A stretch of 64,000 nucleotides of DNA. Source: Chroococcidiopsis sp. CCMEE 29 (GTDB taxonomy: Bacteria; Cyanobacteriota; Cyanobacteriia; Cyanobacteriales; Chroococcidiopsidaceae). Below, in pieces: positions 1-9,530 of this stretch (positions are counted from its first letter, which is position 1; every line of letters begins with the position of its first letter). The notes under the pieces are model-generated. The model saw nothing but the letters and a program-made list of their open reading frames with translations. It was not told the origin of the DNA and did not search any database. A program made the translations under genes and the position numbers. The DNA is taken from the NCBI RefSeq assembly GCF_023558375.1, contig NZ_CP083761.1, forward strand, positions 2,536,001 to 2,600,000, given 5' to 3'.

Positions 1-1702
1 CTGCACCAACAATACTAACCTTGGCGATCGCGCTGTCAACTACAACGTCACCCCATCCTAATTCTGCTGCAGCCTGTTCCAGCATGGTTCTAGCTGCTTC
101 AGCATCCATCTGTGCCACGGTACAAGCAATATCCCGTTTCGGCACGCCATCGATTACACGGCAGCGCTGGGACTGAATAATCATGTCAACGCTGATATTA
201 TGCTCAGCTAATAATCCAAACAGCTTTGCTGCCATACCCGGACGATCTGGCACTTGGCGAATTGCTAGACGAGCTTGGTTGAGATCCAGGGCTACACCTC
301 TAGCGGGCGGAGCAGGGGAAGCAGGGGAAGCAGGGGAAGCAGGGGAAGTAGGGGAAGCAGGGGAAGCAGGGGGAGATAAAGAATTATCCTGACCCCTGAC
401 CCCACTCTTCGAGAAGCCGCTTGCGCGTCTACGTCCCTCGCCCCTAATTTCAAAGGCTTGGCAGAGAGCATCAATCGCGCGATCACCATCTGCTGCATCA
501 ATCACACAGCTGACTTTCACTTCTGATGTAGAAATCATTTGGATATTCATTCCAGCTGCTGATAGGGTAGCGAACATTTGCGCTGCCACACCCGGACGAC
601 CAATCATCCCCGCCCCAGCAATACTTACCTTGGCGATCTGCTGCTGTACCATAACCTCTGCTTCTTCCAACTTAGGCTCTTTCTGGGAGCGTAATACAGG
701 CGCTATCGCTGCCGCTACTGCTTCCGCCCGCTTCAGCATTGGGGTAGCAACAGTAAAAGCAATATCATTCGTATTGCCTTCGTGAATTGACTGAATAATT
801 AGATCGACATCCAAATCCTGACGAGCAATTTCGCCAAACAAGCGCGCCGCTACACCAGGGCGATCGGGTACTCGCAGCAACGCCACCCTAGCTTGATTGG
901 CATCAAATTCTACACCATCCACTGGGCGGGCAATCTCTAAATCTACTAAAGAGCGAGGTCGTGGTGTTGGTGAAACAACCCGCGTACCAGGGTCATCAGT
1001 CCAACTAGAGCGCACCACCAGCGGCACACCATAGTTCCGAGCAATTTCCACAGCACGGGGATGTAACACCTTTGCCCCCAGGCTAGCAAGTTCCAGCATT
1101 TCATCGCAGGTAATTTCCGACATCAGCTGGGCATCTGGCACCAACCGGGGGTCTGTTGTTAAAATTCCGGGTACATCAGTATATATTTCGCAACAGCTAG
1201 CTCTTAATGCCGCAGCGAGGGCAACCGCTGAGGTATCCGATCCACCACGACCAAGCGTTGTGATTTCTAATTCTGCAATACTGGTAATCCCCTGAAAACC
1301 AGCGACAACAACCACTTTGCCATCCCGTAAGTGGCGTTCAATCCGCTCCGTCTGAATATGCAGAATCCGAGCGCGGGTGTGTTCTGCCTCGGTAACAATT
1401 CCTACTTGTGCGCCTGTAAGAGAAATTGCTGGTTGCCCCAATTCCTGTAATGCCATACTCAAGAGGGCAATCGAAACTTGTTCTCCAGTCGAGAGCAGCA
1501 TATCCATTTCTCGGCGACTGGGATTAGTGGAAATAGTGTGGGCTAATTTGACTAGCTCGTCGGTCGACTTGCCCATTGCTGAAACTACTACCACAACTGA
1601 GTTTCCAACTTTGGCTGTTTTCAGAACGCGAGCTGCGACTGCTTGAATGCGTTCAACTGAACCAACAGAAGTGCCACCATATTTCTGGACAATTAGCGCC
1701 AT
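1..1702 (-). CDS. lysC: Aspartate kinase (3' end outside window)
   Basis: Phosphorylates L-aspartate, the first step towards lysine, threonine and methionine. The ATG at 1702 opens a frame that stays open to base 1, so 567 codons are visible and the C-terminus is missing. The N-terminal motif KYGGTS (residues 7-12) and the following kinase domain are typical. ACT-type regulatory modules follow, with the repeated VPDRPG-A-LF-IA pattern seen at least twice, as in the four-ACT cyanobacterial form of about 600 residues. Odd point: roughly residues 420-466 are a Ser-Pro-Ala-rich linker encoded by a dispersed 9-bp repeat, lying between two ACT modules and absent from the usual family length. The identification is firm. 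Confidence 0.95.
   Translation of the reverse strand, partial: MALIVQKYGGTSVGSVERIQAVAARVLKTAKVGNSVVVVVSAMGKSTDELVKLAHTISTNPSRREMDMLLSTGEQVSIALLSMALQELGQPAISLTGAQVGIVTEAEHTRARILHIQTERIERHLRDGKVVVVAGFQGITSIAELEITTLGRGGSDTSAVALAAALRASCCEIYTDVPGILTTDPRLVPDAQLMSEITCDEMLELASLGAKVLHPRAVEIARNYGVPLVVRSSWTDDPGTRVVSPTPRPRSLVDLEIARPVDGVEFDANQARVALLRVPDRPGVAARLFGEIARQDLDVDLIIQSIHEGNTNDIAFTVATPMLKRAEAVAAAIAPVLRSQKEPKLEEAEVMVQQQIAKVSIAGAGMIGRPGVAAQMFATLSAAGMNIQMISTSEVKVSCVIDAADGDRAIDALCQAFEIRGEGRRRASGFSKSGVRGQDNSLSPPASPASPTSPASPASPASPAPPARGVALDLNQARLAIRQVPDRPGMAAKLFGLLAEHNISVDMIIQSQRCRVIDGVPKRDIACTVAQMDAEAARTMLEQAAAELGWGDVVVDSAIAKVSIVGA
302..430. repeat. GCAGGGGAA tandem repeat inside lysC
   Basis: About seven copies of a 9-bp unit GCAGGGGAA (one copy has T for C, another extra G) lie at about 311-372, followed by a stretch resembling the GGGGCGAGGG repeats found elsewhere in the window. 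Because the unit is nine bases long, the lysC frame stays open and gains Ser-Pro-Ala triplets. The same unit occurs in gaps near 19156, 35633 and 38690. Confidence 0.9.
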
Positions 1703-1884
1703 GATTCCTATCTCACCAATCCTGCCTGCGATCGCCCCAACCATTTGAGTGGTCAAACTTATCAGGGACGCACAAAGGCATTGAATATCAACTAACCCAA
1801 CTAACTTATCAGACCCAGCTGTAATCAAGACCTTAAATTTACATTCTGTTGGTTAATTTTTGGGTGTTTTATCGAAATTTTGGG

Positions 1885-2295
1885 TCTAAAACCCCGTCTT
1901 TCTAAGACGGCTTTGCTTGACTTTGTTGTTTTAAGTCTGGTATATTTAAACACGAGGTGGGGTAATCAACCTCGTAAAAACCCTAATACCTAAATGGTAA
2001 CACTGTACCTTGACAATCAAATCTAAAGGGTTCTACTTTGTTGTCCTAGTTGCTCAAAAATGCTTGTTGAGCAGCCTGAAAGTAGGTAAAAGATTTGCAG
2101 GAACTAGGCGACCAGTTTTTAGCTAAAACTAATAGCTAATTCAAACAAACTTTGTAGAAATACAACTACCGAGGGGCACTCGGAAAGTCAACGCTTGGGG
2201 AAAGAACCACCTCTGGCTTAAATACTGCAAGGGATTTAAGTTAAGTGGACTTGATGAACCAAGAATCCTCATGCCTTCAGGCTGAGGAGTGTCAA
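1885..2295 (+). mobile_element. IS200/IS605-like non-autonomous remnant
   Basis: Both ends carry the subterminal hairpins typical of single-strand transposing IS200/IS605 elements. The left one is CCGTCTT-tct-AAGACGG at 1894-1910. The right one, 2267-2287, has a CCTCA/TGAGG stem, a bulged T and an inner GCCT/AGGC stem, followed by TGTCAA, a typical right-end cleavage context. About 410 bp lie between the ends and no tnpA or complete tnpB is present. The right portion resembles a tnpB 3' tail with its overlapping structured RNA region, but I cannot confirm this by eye. Exact boundaries are inferred. Confidence 0.6.
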
Positions 2296-3086
2296 CTATC
2301 TAGAGTTGTGCCTTGCCCAAAGTCCTGCGCTGCCTGCACGGCAACCGCGATCGCATTCTTAACGGCAATATCTTTCTGCTCCAACACTACATTTTCGCTG
2401 TTAGTGCGCTGTGCGATCGCGCCGCAAACACACGCTGCCGCAAAGTCATATACTCCCGCCATCTTGAACAGCGTGCCACATTCCATTTCATAGTTCAGCA
2501 CATTCAAACGCCGATACTCTTCTGTGATGCCACGCAGCCAGCGCAATAAATGCGGATTGGCAGAATCAGTTCGCTCCTGACCTTCGTAGAACGTATCCAC
2601 TGACGCGGTAATCCCGATATAATGCTCAACATTTAATTTTCGGGCTGCATTAACCAAAGCCACTGTCAGGAAAGGGTCAGCTGCAGCTGGATACTCAACA
2701 GGTGCAATGTCATTAGCTGCACCCTGCCGACACAAAGCTGCACGAGTAATGACAATACTACCCACTGGCACATGCGCTTGAATTGAGCCACAAGTTCCCA
2801 CGCGAATGATTTGTCGAATGCCCAGTTGCACCAACTCGTTGACTACAATGCTGAGAGAAGGCGCACCCATGCCGCTAGTTGTAGACAAGAGCGATCGCCC
2901 GTTTGGCGAGTTGCCGATATAACTATTCAACCCGCGATGCTCAGACAGTAGGCGCACGTTCTGTAAATACGTCTGTGCAATCAGACGGGCGCGTTCCGGA
3001 TCGCCGGATAACAAGGCGATCGTAGGAGGATCTGAGCCAAGGTCATCTCGCCCAAAACCAAGGTGATAAAAACGCTTGCCGATCAT
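2292..3086 (-). CDS. udp: Uridine phosphorylase-like nucleoside phosphorylase
   Basis: Member of the PNP/UDP phosphorylase family 1, which cleaves a nucleoside with phosphate to give free base and ribose-1-phosphate. Visible hallmarks are LLSGDPERA near the N-terminus, the central GMGAPSLSIVVNEL segment, RVGTCGSIQ, and NYEMECGTLF, which matches the EMES/EMEC motif of uridine phosphorylases that binds the ribose. The length of about 264 residues is close to E. coli Udp (253). GTG 3095, ATG 3092 and ATG 3086 are all possible starts; I prefer 3086 because an AGG lies eight bases upstream. The TGA stop is formed by the TCAA end of the adjoining IS200/IS605-like remnant. The gene is divergent from the arginine enzyme. 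Confidence 0.85.
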   Translation of the reverse strand: MIGKRFYHLGFGRDDLGSDPPTIALLSGDPERARLIAQTYLQNVRLLSEHRGLNSYIGNSPNGRSLLSTTSGMGAPSLSIVVNELVQLGIRQIIRVGTCGSIQAHVPVGSIVITRAALCRQGAANDIAPVEYPAAADPFLTVALVNAARKLNVEHYIGITASVDTFYEGQERTDSANPHLLRWLRGITEEYRRLNVLNYEMECGTLFKMAGVYDFAAACVCGAIAQRTNSENVVLEQKDIAVKNAIAVAVQAAQDFGQGTTLDS

Positions 3087-3316
3087 ACGCATCACCTATT
3101 TATTTTTGCAATTGGACTGACGAATTTTTTCAGGCGATCGCACCCACACACCGCCATCAATCCCTATGTCCCTGGGGGTAATAGAATAGAACCAAGCCTC
3201 TATACTGCCTTCTACGATTAACAGGCATATATTTCGTAGCAAATTCTACAGAATTGGAGCAGCAAAAGTCTGTATCCAGTAAAGGCTTGTTGCATTTATC
3301 ATAGTTGAAATTTTTT

Positions 3317-5431
3317 ATGAATTCGCCGATCCGCTTCCTCATGTGTCCCCCTGACCACTACGACGTGGACTATGTTATTAATCCCTGGATGGAAGGGAAT
3401 ATTCACAAATCCTCCCGCGATCGCGCCGTCGAGCAGTGGCAACAGCTATTTCATATCCTCAAAGACCACGCTGTTGTAGATTTGGTTCAACCTCAACCAG
3501 GTGTGCCTGATATGGTCTTTACTGCCAACGCCGGACTGGTTTTGGGGGATACAGTCGTCCTCAGTCGCTTCTTCCACAAAGAGCGTCAGGGGGAAGAGCC
3601 ATTCTTCAAACAGTGGTTCGAGGACAAGGGCTATACTGTGCATGAACTCCCCAAAGACCTACCGTTTGAAGGCGCTGGGGATGCCCTGCTGGATCGGGAA
3701 GGACGCTGGCTGTGGTCTGGATACGGCTTCCGCTCAGAACTCGACTCTCACCCCTACCTGGCTAAATGGCTTGACATCGAAGTCCTGTCTTTGCGGTTGA
3801 TGGATGAGCGGTTCTATCACTTGGATACTTGCTTCTGTCCCCTCAGCGGTGGCTATTTGCTTTACTATCCCCCAGCGTTTGATGCCTATTCCAACCGCCT
3901 GATTGAAATGCGGGTGCCACCAGAAAAACGGATTGCCATTGCCGAAGTGGACGCGGCAAATTTTGCCTGCAACGCAGTCAATATTGACTCTGTGGTGGTG
4001 ATGAATAAAGCAAGTGATGAACTCAAAGGACGCTTAGCGGCAGTTGGATTCCAGGTAATTGAAACGCCGTTGACAGAATTTCTGAAAGCCGGTGGAGCCG
4101 CCAAGTGCTTAACGTTACGTGTAACAGAGCCAGTGCGGGTAGAAGTTCATGCCAATGTGTCAGTGGAGAGTCGCACGATTCAGATGGAAGGGCATCTGCT
4201 TGATTCTGGCTTGCTTAACCGCGCTTTGGATCTAGTCGTGGAAAATAGCGGCAGCTTTAAGGTATTGAATTTCCAGCTAGGAGAGCAACGGCAAAGTACC
4301 TCTGCCGCAGAGGTGAAAGTGTCAGCGCCTTCCCATGAAGTAATGGAAGGAATCCTATCCCAATTGATCGATTTGGGTGCAGTGGCGTTGCCGCAAGATG
4401 AATGTGATGCCAAATTGGAACCAGTAACGCAAGCTGGAGTGTCTCCAGATAACTTCTATGTCACTACTATTTATCCCACGGAGGTGCGGATTGATGGTCA
4501 GTGGATCAAGGTACAAAATCAGCGCATGGATGGTGCGATCGCAGTTACCCGCACTCAATCGGGTCTGGTAGCTCGGTGTAAGCTGCTGCGGGATTTAGAA
4601 GTTGGCGAGCAAGTAGTGGTAGATGTGCAAGGTATCCGCACTGTCCGTAAGACTGAATCGCGAGAGCAACGTAATACCCAAGAATTCAGCTTTATGTCAG
4701 CTGGGGTTTCCAGCGAGCGCCGTGTGGAACTGGTAGTGGAACAAGTTGCCTGGGAACTGCGCCAAATTCGCGATCAAGGCGGCAAAGTAGTAGTCACAGC
4801 GGGTCCAGTTGTGATTCATACGGGGGGTGGGGAACACCTGGTGCGTCTGATTCGGGAAGGATATGTACAGGCACTACTAGGAGGTAATGCGATCGCCGTC
4901 CACGACATTGAACAAAACCTGATGGGAACTTCTTTGGGCGTGGATATGAAACGGGGAATTGCTGTTCGAGGCGGACATCGCCACCATTTGAAAGTCATCA
5001 ACACTATCCGTCGCTATGGCAGCATCGCTAAAGCTGTCGAGGAAGGCGTTCTTAAAAGTGGTGTAATGTACGAATGCGTTCGCAATGGTGTTCCCTTCTG
5101 CCTTGCAGGTTCTATTCGAGATGATGGTCCCCTGCCTGATACGCAGATGGATTTAATTAAAGCTCAGCAGGAATATTCTCGGCTGCTGGAAGGTGCAGAT
5201 ATGATTTTGATGTTGTCTTCCATGCTGCATTCAATCGGTGTGGGGAATATGACACCCGCTGGCGTGAAGATGGTTTGTGTGGATATCAACCCAGCAGTGG
5301 TAACGAAACTGAGCGATCGCGGTTCTGTAGAATCAGTGGGTGTGGTAACAGATGTAGGCTTGTTCCTTAGTCTCTTGGTACAGCAGCTGGATAAGTTAAC
5401 GAGTCCTTATCGTATAGCGCAGATGGTTTAA
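3317..5431 (+). CDS. argZ: Bifunctional arginine dihydrolase/ornithine cyclodeaminase
   Basis: Cyanobacterial enzyme (ArgZ in Synechocystis, AgrE in Anabaena). The N-terminal guanidine-modifying domain (about residues 1-280) converts arginine to ornithine, CO2 and two ammonia, feeding the ornithine-ammonia cycle. The C-terminal LOR/SDH domain (about 285-704) carries ornithine cyclodeaminase activity, giving proline, in the Anabaena protein. I chose ATG 3317 rather than the in-frame TTG 3305: this gives 704 residues and puts the nucleophile Cys (in GGAAKCLTLRV) at 264 and the His of FYHLDTCF at 168, the numbering known for Synechocystis. Substrate residues in MVFTANAGL and FEGAGDALLD are present. 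It is a single gene, divergent from udp. Confidence 0.95.
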   Translation: MNSPIRFLMCPPDHYDVDYVINPWMEGNIHKSSRDRAVEQWQQLFHILKDHAVVDLVQPQPGVPDMVFTANAGLVLGDTVVLSRFFHKERQGEEPFFKQWFEDKGYTVHELPKDLPFEGAGDALLDREGRWLWSGYGFRSELDSHPYLAKWLDIEVLSLRLMDERFYHLDTCFCPLSGGYLLYYPPAFDAYSNRLIEMRVPPEKRIAIAEVDAANFACNAVNIDSVVVMNKASDELKGRLAAVGFQVIETPLTEFLKAGGAAKCLTLRVTEPVRVEVHANVSVESRTIQMEGHLLDSGLLNRALDLVVENSGSFKVLNFQLGEQRQSTSAAEVKVSAPSHEVMEGILSQLIDLGAVALPQDECDAKLEPVTQAGVSPDNFYVTTIYPTEVRIDGQWIKVQNQRMDGAIAVTRTQSGLVARCKLLRDLEVGEQVVVDVQGIRTVRKTESREQRNTQEFSFMSAGVSSERRVELVVEQVAWELRQIRDQGGKVVVTAGPVVIHTGGGEHLVRLIREGYVQALLGGNAIAVHDIEQNLMGTSLGVDMKRGIAVRGGHRHHLKVINTIRRYGSIAKAVEEGVLKSGVMYECVRNGVPFCLAGSIRDDGPLPDTQMDLIKAQQEYSRLLEGADMILMLSSMLHSIGVGNMTPAGVKMVCVDINPAVVTKLSDRGSVESVGVVTDVGLFLSLLVQQLDKLTSPYRIAQMV

Positions 5432-5462
5432 GGAACGAACCGTTTGAAGAGGATGCGGGGAC

Positions 5463-5512
5463 GGGGAGACGCGGCGACGCGGGGAATGGAGAAAAACTCG
5501 CCGCGTCTCCCC
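5463..5512. repeat. 14-bp inverted repeat (palindromic element)
   Basis: GGGGAGACGCGGCG (5463-5476) is exactly complementary to 5499-5512, with a 22-base loop. No T-run follows, so it looks like a dispersed palindromic element after argZ rather than a classical terminator, though it could still act on mRNA 3' ends. Confidence 0.75.
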
Positions 5513-5663
5513 CTCTGGGTGTCCTCGGTTTATCAGCGGGAATTGCGAATTGAGGGTTCGGTTTTACGACTGTCGTTAGTGCAGCAATACAGATATTCTC
5601 GTAGTTAGTGAAGTTTTGTAGAACCCTACTGCAAGTTACTAGCTGTTGAAGGGGTGGATACTG

Positions 5664-7289
5664 GTGCAGAAATGGATTTTGCCAACCTTAAGTGAAATTT
5701 TAGCCTGGAGTGAATCGAGCTTGGCAAGCTGTCCCAGTGAACAGGTGGGGTGGACAGCGGCAACCCAAAACGATCGATGCGCGATAAATTTGCCTGTTTA
5801 CTCCATGACCCATGAAAAAATGCTCAAGCGTGTCAGGGCAGAACGGGAGTGGCGTGCAGCGATCGCAGCAATGGAACAACTGCTGCTACAAAGCATTGAG
5901 TTAGAAAAGTTATCGGTGACAGATAGTTCCTTGCCTGAGCAGGGATTGCTACTAGCTGGTCCAGTGCCCGTTTTGAGTCACAAGGTCCTACTTTCCAGCT
6001 TGCAGACAGGAATTTTTACCGCCGAGTGGTTGAAATTAGAAGCCAGTAGACCATTTCAACTCCCCCCAGCAACAGCGACGTCGCTGGCAGAAAATGCTGC
6101 GATCGCATCTGAACTTGAACTCAATGCTAGCTCAGTAGTGCCCTTGATACCAGGCGATCCCTTGGTAGCAGAACAGTTTTGTCTAGTTTTGACAGCCAAG
6201 TTTAGTTTGGTGCTGGTTTTAGGAGAAGACACCAGTGGTGTCCCAGCATTTATGTTTTCCTTTGAGCCAGTAGTGGTTCAACAAGCATGGCGATCGCTTC
6301 GGGCACGGGTAATGCTCACCAGTGCCCATTTCCTTGCTTCCCAGCTAGATAACTTAGTAGAACAATATTATCCAGTCGCACCCGATTACCGAACGGTAAC
6401 GCAGTTTAGCCGCTTGTTACTGAAGCATTTACCAGATGTAGAAGAGGCGAGAGGCGAGGGGCGAGAGGCGAGAGGCGAGAGGCGAGAGACGGAAGAATAT
6501 TCCTCACACCTCACACATCAACCCTCATCCCGTCCAGATGTGGAATTGCTACAGGCGTTTGCTCACGAAGTCCGCACACCTCTAACGACGATTCGCACCC
6601 TCATCCGGTTACTGCTGAAGCGCCGGGATCTGGCAACAGATGTGCTCAAGCGTTTAGAAACTATTGATAGCGAGTGTATGGAGCAAATTGACCGCATGGA
6701 GTTGCTTTTCCGGGCAGCTGAACTGGAAACATCAAAGGTTAACAATTCAAGCGCTTACTTGACAGCAATGTCTTTGGAGCAGGTTTTGCAACAAAGCATT
6801 CCCCGCTGGCAGCAACGTGCAAGGCGGCGAAATTTGACTTTAGAGGTTGTGCTGCCACAACAACTGCCAACTGTAGTCAGCGATCCAAGAATGTTGGATC
6901 AAGTGCTTACAGGCTTGATTGAGAGCTTCACCCGCAGCTTACCCGCAGGAAGCCATATTGAGGTGCAAGTTATTCCAGCTGGACACCAGTTGAAGTTACA
7001 ACTTTTATCCCAATTCCAGTCTGAAGACAGCAGTAAAGCGGCAGACAGTTTCCCAGTGCCACCAATCCGGAAATCCCTTGGTCAATTACTGACGTTCCAA
7101 CCTGAAACAGGTAACATTAGTCTCAATCTCACAGCGACAAAGCATCTATTTCAAGCGATTGGTGGGAAACTGATTGTGCGGCAACGACCCGACCAAGGAG
7201 AAGTGTTAACCATTTTCCTACCTCTAGAGGTCAAGCATACAGACTTTCCCAGTCAACGCAAAGGAATTGTTAACCAACCTGTGGGTTAA
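5664..7289 (+). CDS. Sensor histidine kinase, degenerate ATPase domain
   Basis: A soluble two-component sensor. The H-box FAHEVRTPLTTIR contains the phospho-acceptor His (residue 301 from this start) and is followed by a DHp-like helix. The N-terminal 250 residues look like a degenerate GAF-like sensing region, with no membrane segment. In the C-terminal domain, DQVLTGLIESF stands where the N-box should be but lacks the usual Asn pattern, and no clear DxGxG box is visible, so ATP binding is doubtful. GTG 5664 is chosen because GAAGGGG lies about ten bases upstream; TTG 5646 is the alternative. Residues about 260-279 (Glu/Arg/Gly-rich) are encoded by a GAGGCGA repeat tract. Confidence 0.75.
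   Translation: MQKWILPTLSEILAWSESSLASCPSEQVGWTAATQNDRCAINLPVYSMTHEKMLKRVRAEREWRAAIAAMEQLLLQSIELEKLSVTDSSLPEQGLLLAGPVPVLSHKVLLSSLQTGIFTAEWLKLEASRPFQLPPATATSLAENAAIASELELNASSVVPLIPGDPLVAEQFCLVLTAKFSLVLVLGEDTSGVPAFMFSFEPVVVQQAWRSLRARVMLTSAHFLASQLDNLVEQYYPVAPDYRTVTQFSRLLLKHLPDVEEARGEGREARGERRETEEYSSHLTHQPSSRPDVELLQAFAHEVRTPLTTIRTLIRLLLKRRDLATDVLKRLETIDSECMEQIDRMELLFRAAELETSKVNNSSAYLTAMSLEQVLQQSIPRWQQRARRRNLTLEVVLPQQLPTVVSDPRMLDQVLTGLIESFTRSLPAGSHIEVQVIPAGHQLKLQLLSQFQSEDSSKAADSFPVPPIRKSLGQLLTFQPETGNISLNLTATKHLFQAIGGKLIVRQRPDQGEVLTIFLPLEVKHTDFPSQRKGIVNQPVG
6442..6500. repeat. GGCGAGA-type repeat inside the histidine kinase
   Basis: Imperfect repeats of GAGGCGAGAG fill this stretch in frame, giving an EARGEGREARGERRE linker just before the DHp domain. 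The same GC-rich words occur in gaps near 22130, 34228, 35570 and 38617. Confidence 0.85.
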
Positions 7290-7302
7290 AACTCTGCTAC
7301 CA

Positions 7303-7426
7303 ATTTTAGATTTTAGATTTTAGATTTTGGATTTTGGATTACACTGTTGCTTCCCCTGCTGCCCCTAATCCCCACTCCGTGGGGGCCCCGAGTTCCCCTG
7401 CCTCCCCTGCTCCCCCTGCTCTTCTA
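7303..7426. repeat. Composite dispersed repeat: heptamers plus hairpin module
   Basis: Heptamers TTTTAGA and TTTTGGA (7303-7340) lead into ACACTGTTGC and a GC-rich module carrying the hairpin CCCCAC-tcc-GTGGGG, then GCCCCGAGTTCCCCTGC and CCTGCTCCCC words. The same order is seen at 36609-36790 and, in part, at 35588, 38629, 50880, 53882 and 57838. It fills the gap between convergent genes. Confidence 0.9.
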
Positions 7427-7461
7427 ATTCCCTGACCCCCGACCCCTGACCCCTTCTTCAG

Positions 7462-9225
7462 TCAATTCAGCTGGAATTCATCAAACTTCAGCACCTCTGA
7501 CTCAGGCTTGCGAGTATCAAAGCGGTAGCTGCTTACAGTACCAGTTGCCGTATCGAAAATGCTAAACACCGTGATGTCATTACTGGCAAGGTACGGCAGC
7601 GGCTTACCCTCCTTACCTAGTAGGGGTGCAATTGTCGGCATTATTGGCTCTAGTCCATTTGGATCGCCTGTTGGAATATAGTCCTGCTCATATCCAGCTG
7701 GCACTTCTCGCGGGTTGTCCCCACGATGGGCACCGTAAGAGTTGCCCACATTAGATGTTTCCAGAAAGTGCATCCCACTCGGGCTAATAAAGCGATTCCA
7801 CAAATGCGAATGCCCGTAGAAAACTAGCTGCACACCCGCTGCTTCTAACAGAGGGACAACATCACGAATAATGTAATCTGCTGACTTCGGATACTCGTGA
7901 CGTACTGCCTTGATTCTGCCATCCCGATCGCGGTCAATTATCTGTACCGGGTCAGTATATGCTGGAACAATGTTGCCACCTAAAGAATGGGGCGGATGAT
8001 GCAACATCACAACTTTGTACTTTGCTTGCTGAAACTCTGAACTGTTGAGTTCTTGCTCCAGCCAGTTGTATTGGGGGCTGCCTTTAGCGATCGCTTCAAA
8101 GATATGTTGTCCATAGCCCCACTGCTGGGGATTGTTCAAGTCCTGCTCTCGTTCCTGATACTTGCCCCTAGCCCCTGCATCAAGGTTGGGAGTTCGCCAC
8201 ATATTTGTCGCGTAAAGTACCACTAAGCGCACATCGCCAAAGGTAATGGCATAGTAAGTTTTTCCACCTGGACTGTTTTTGGGTAGGGTGAAAATCTCTT
8301 CATAAGTGTCGGTATTAAAGGAATTGTCCTTCAGCCAGCGATCGCTTACTGTCTCAGTTGGATGCGGTTTTATTTGCTGGGCAACTGTACGGGGCACCGG
8401 ATCATCAAATTCATCATTTAAGCTGCCACTCTTGCGACGACCCATCACTTCATGATTGCCGATCGCCGTAAACAGTGGGGCGTGTTGAATGATTTCCCCG
8501 CCCGTGTAGGCTGTCTTAACGTCATCTTTTTCCAGTTCGTACTTGGCACGACCTTGAAGACACGGAAAAAAAGCACCGCCGCGATTGTCATCAAACCACT
8601 CCGAGGCGCGATCGGGAATATTCACCAAATCCCCGACGAAGAAAACTCCATCCACTCTGCCAACAGTCTCGACCACTTTCTGGAGATTAGCAGCGGTCAT
8701 AGGCTTAAGTTGATGGTCTGAAGTCAGCAGAATCTTGAGTGGAGTGTTGGGTGTCGGATTGGCAGCGAGGGTGAACTCGGCGCTGCTTACGCTTTCCTCA
8801 TCTTCCCGTACACTGGTTACATGATAAGGAACACGGGTGCCAGGAGACAGCCCAGTCACCTCAGCCTCGTGCCGCCAGATGTCACGCATTATTGGTTGTT
8901 TGTAAACCTGACCGTCTTGGATCTGGTCACCGACTCTAGAATTTTGATCCTCACGACTGCGGCTAAGTTTGGTAGTCGTTGCAACCGCAATCTGATTCAG
9001 ATTTTGACCATAGGTGACTTGATGGTTAGAACCAGCAAACTCGGTAAACCAAACAACCCGCACTGAGTTTTCAGTTGGCAGTTGCAGAAATGGAACACTC
9101 AGCAACTGAGGTGGGGATGTTGTCATTTGCTGCCCTGTTGATAGCACCATTAATAGGGTAAGGCAGAAGAGTACAAGCACTACAGCCGCTGTGAGTAAAG
9201 TACGACTGATCGAGCGTCTGTGCAT
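7462..9225 (-). CDS. Exported metallophosphoesterase, purple acid phosphatase-like
   Basis: An N-terminal hydrophobic segment (residues about 10-32) marks export or membrane anchoring. A fibronectin-like purple acid phosphatase N-domain follows (about 40-150; SVRVVWFTEF, VTGLSPGTRVPYHVTS). The calcineurin-like core has the metal motifs in order: LLTSDHQ, FFVGDLVN, FTAIGNHEVMG, VVMLHHPPHS and FYGHSHLWNR. It should hydrolyse phosphomono- or phosphodiesters outside the cytoplasm; the substrate is unknown. At 587 residues it is longer than minimal phosphoesterases, with an inserted segment between GNHE and HHPP. ATG at 9225. No Pho box convinced me upstream. Confidence 0.85.
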   Translation of the reverse strand: MHRRSISRTLLTAAVVLVLFCLTLLMVLSTGQQMTTSPPQLLSVPFLQLPTENSVRVVWFTEFAGSNHQVTYGQNLNQIAVATTTKLSRSREDQNSRVGDQIQDGQVYKQPIMRDIWRHEAEVTGLSPGTRVPYHVTSVREDEESVSSAEFTLAANPTPNTPLKILLTSDHQLKPMTAANLQKVVETVGRVDGVFFVGDLVNIPDRASEWFDDNRGGAFFPCLQGRAKYELEKDDVKTAYTGGEIIQHAPLFTAIGNHEVMGRRKSGSLNDEFDDPVPRTVAQQIKPHPTETVSDRWLKDNSFNTDTYEEIFTLPKNSPGGKTYYAITFGDVRLVVLYATNMWRTPNLDAGARGKYQEREQDLNNPQQWGYGQHIFEAIAKGSPQYNWLEQELNSSEFQQAKYKVVMLHHPPHSLGGNIVPAYTDPVQIIDRDRDGRIKAVRHEYPKSADYIIRDVVPLLEAAGVQLVFYGHSHLWNRFISPSGMHFLETSNVGNSYGAHRGDNPREVPAGYEQDYIPTGDPNGLEPIMPTIAPLLGKEGKPLPYLASNDITVFSIFDTATGTVSSYRFDTRKPESEVLKFDEFQLN

Positions 9226-9530
9226 TAATGTTCTTCATTGCTTTAATTTTTACCTGCTACTTCCTCACTATTTATTAATCTCAAAGAGATTTTTTATGAT
9301 TTTAATAGCAATAAGAGCAGACAGATAACAGTTTACTTTGCCCATGGCTTATATTTCAATCATTATAACAACCAAAAATCTTGCCAAATTGATAGAAGCG
9401 ATTTCTAACTGTGTAATAAATCCTTTGTTACAGCAACGTCATCTCATTGTCATATTGCTGTCACATTCCTAATTTATGATTAATTATAAGTAGACAGTCA
9501 GTCTGCTTCCTCATGCACATACTAAAACAA
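9226..9530. other. AT-rich intergenic stretch
   Basis: AT-rich gap upstream of the phosphoesterase gene. It should hold that gene's promoter, but I see no convincing operator, RNA gene or small coding frame. Confidence 0.5.

Noticed and set aside
2245-2549. Plus-strand frames across the IS200/IS605-like right end and into udp
   Set aside because: Apart from a possible short tnpB tail they run antisense to the well-conserved phosphorylase gene.
9447-9464. TTGTCAT and CTGTCAC 11 bases apart, resembling an E. coli Pho box near the phosphoesterase gene
   Set aside because: It lies more than 200 bases from the start and in the opposite orientation, and cyanobacterial PhoB sites have a different consensus (CTTAACCT-type repeats), which I did not see.
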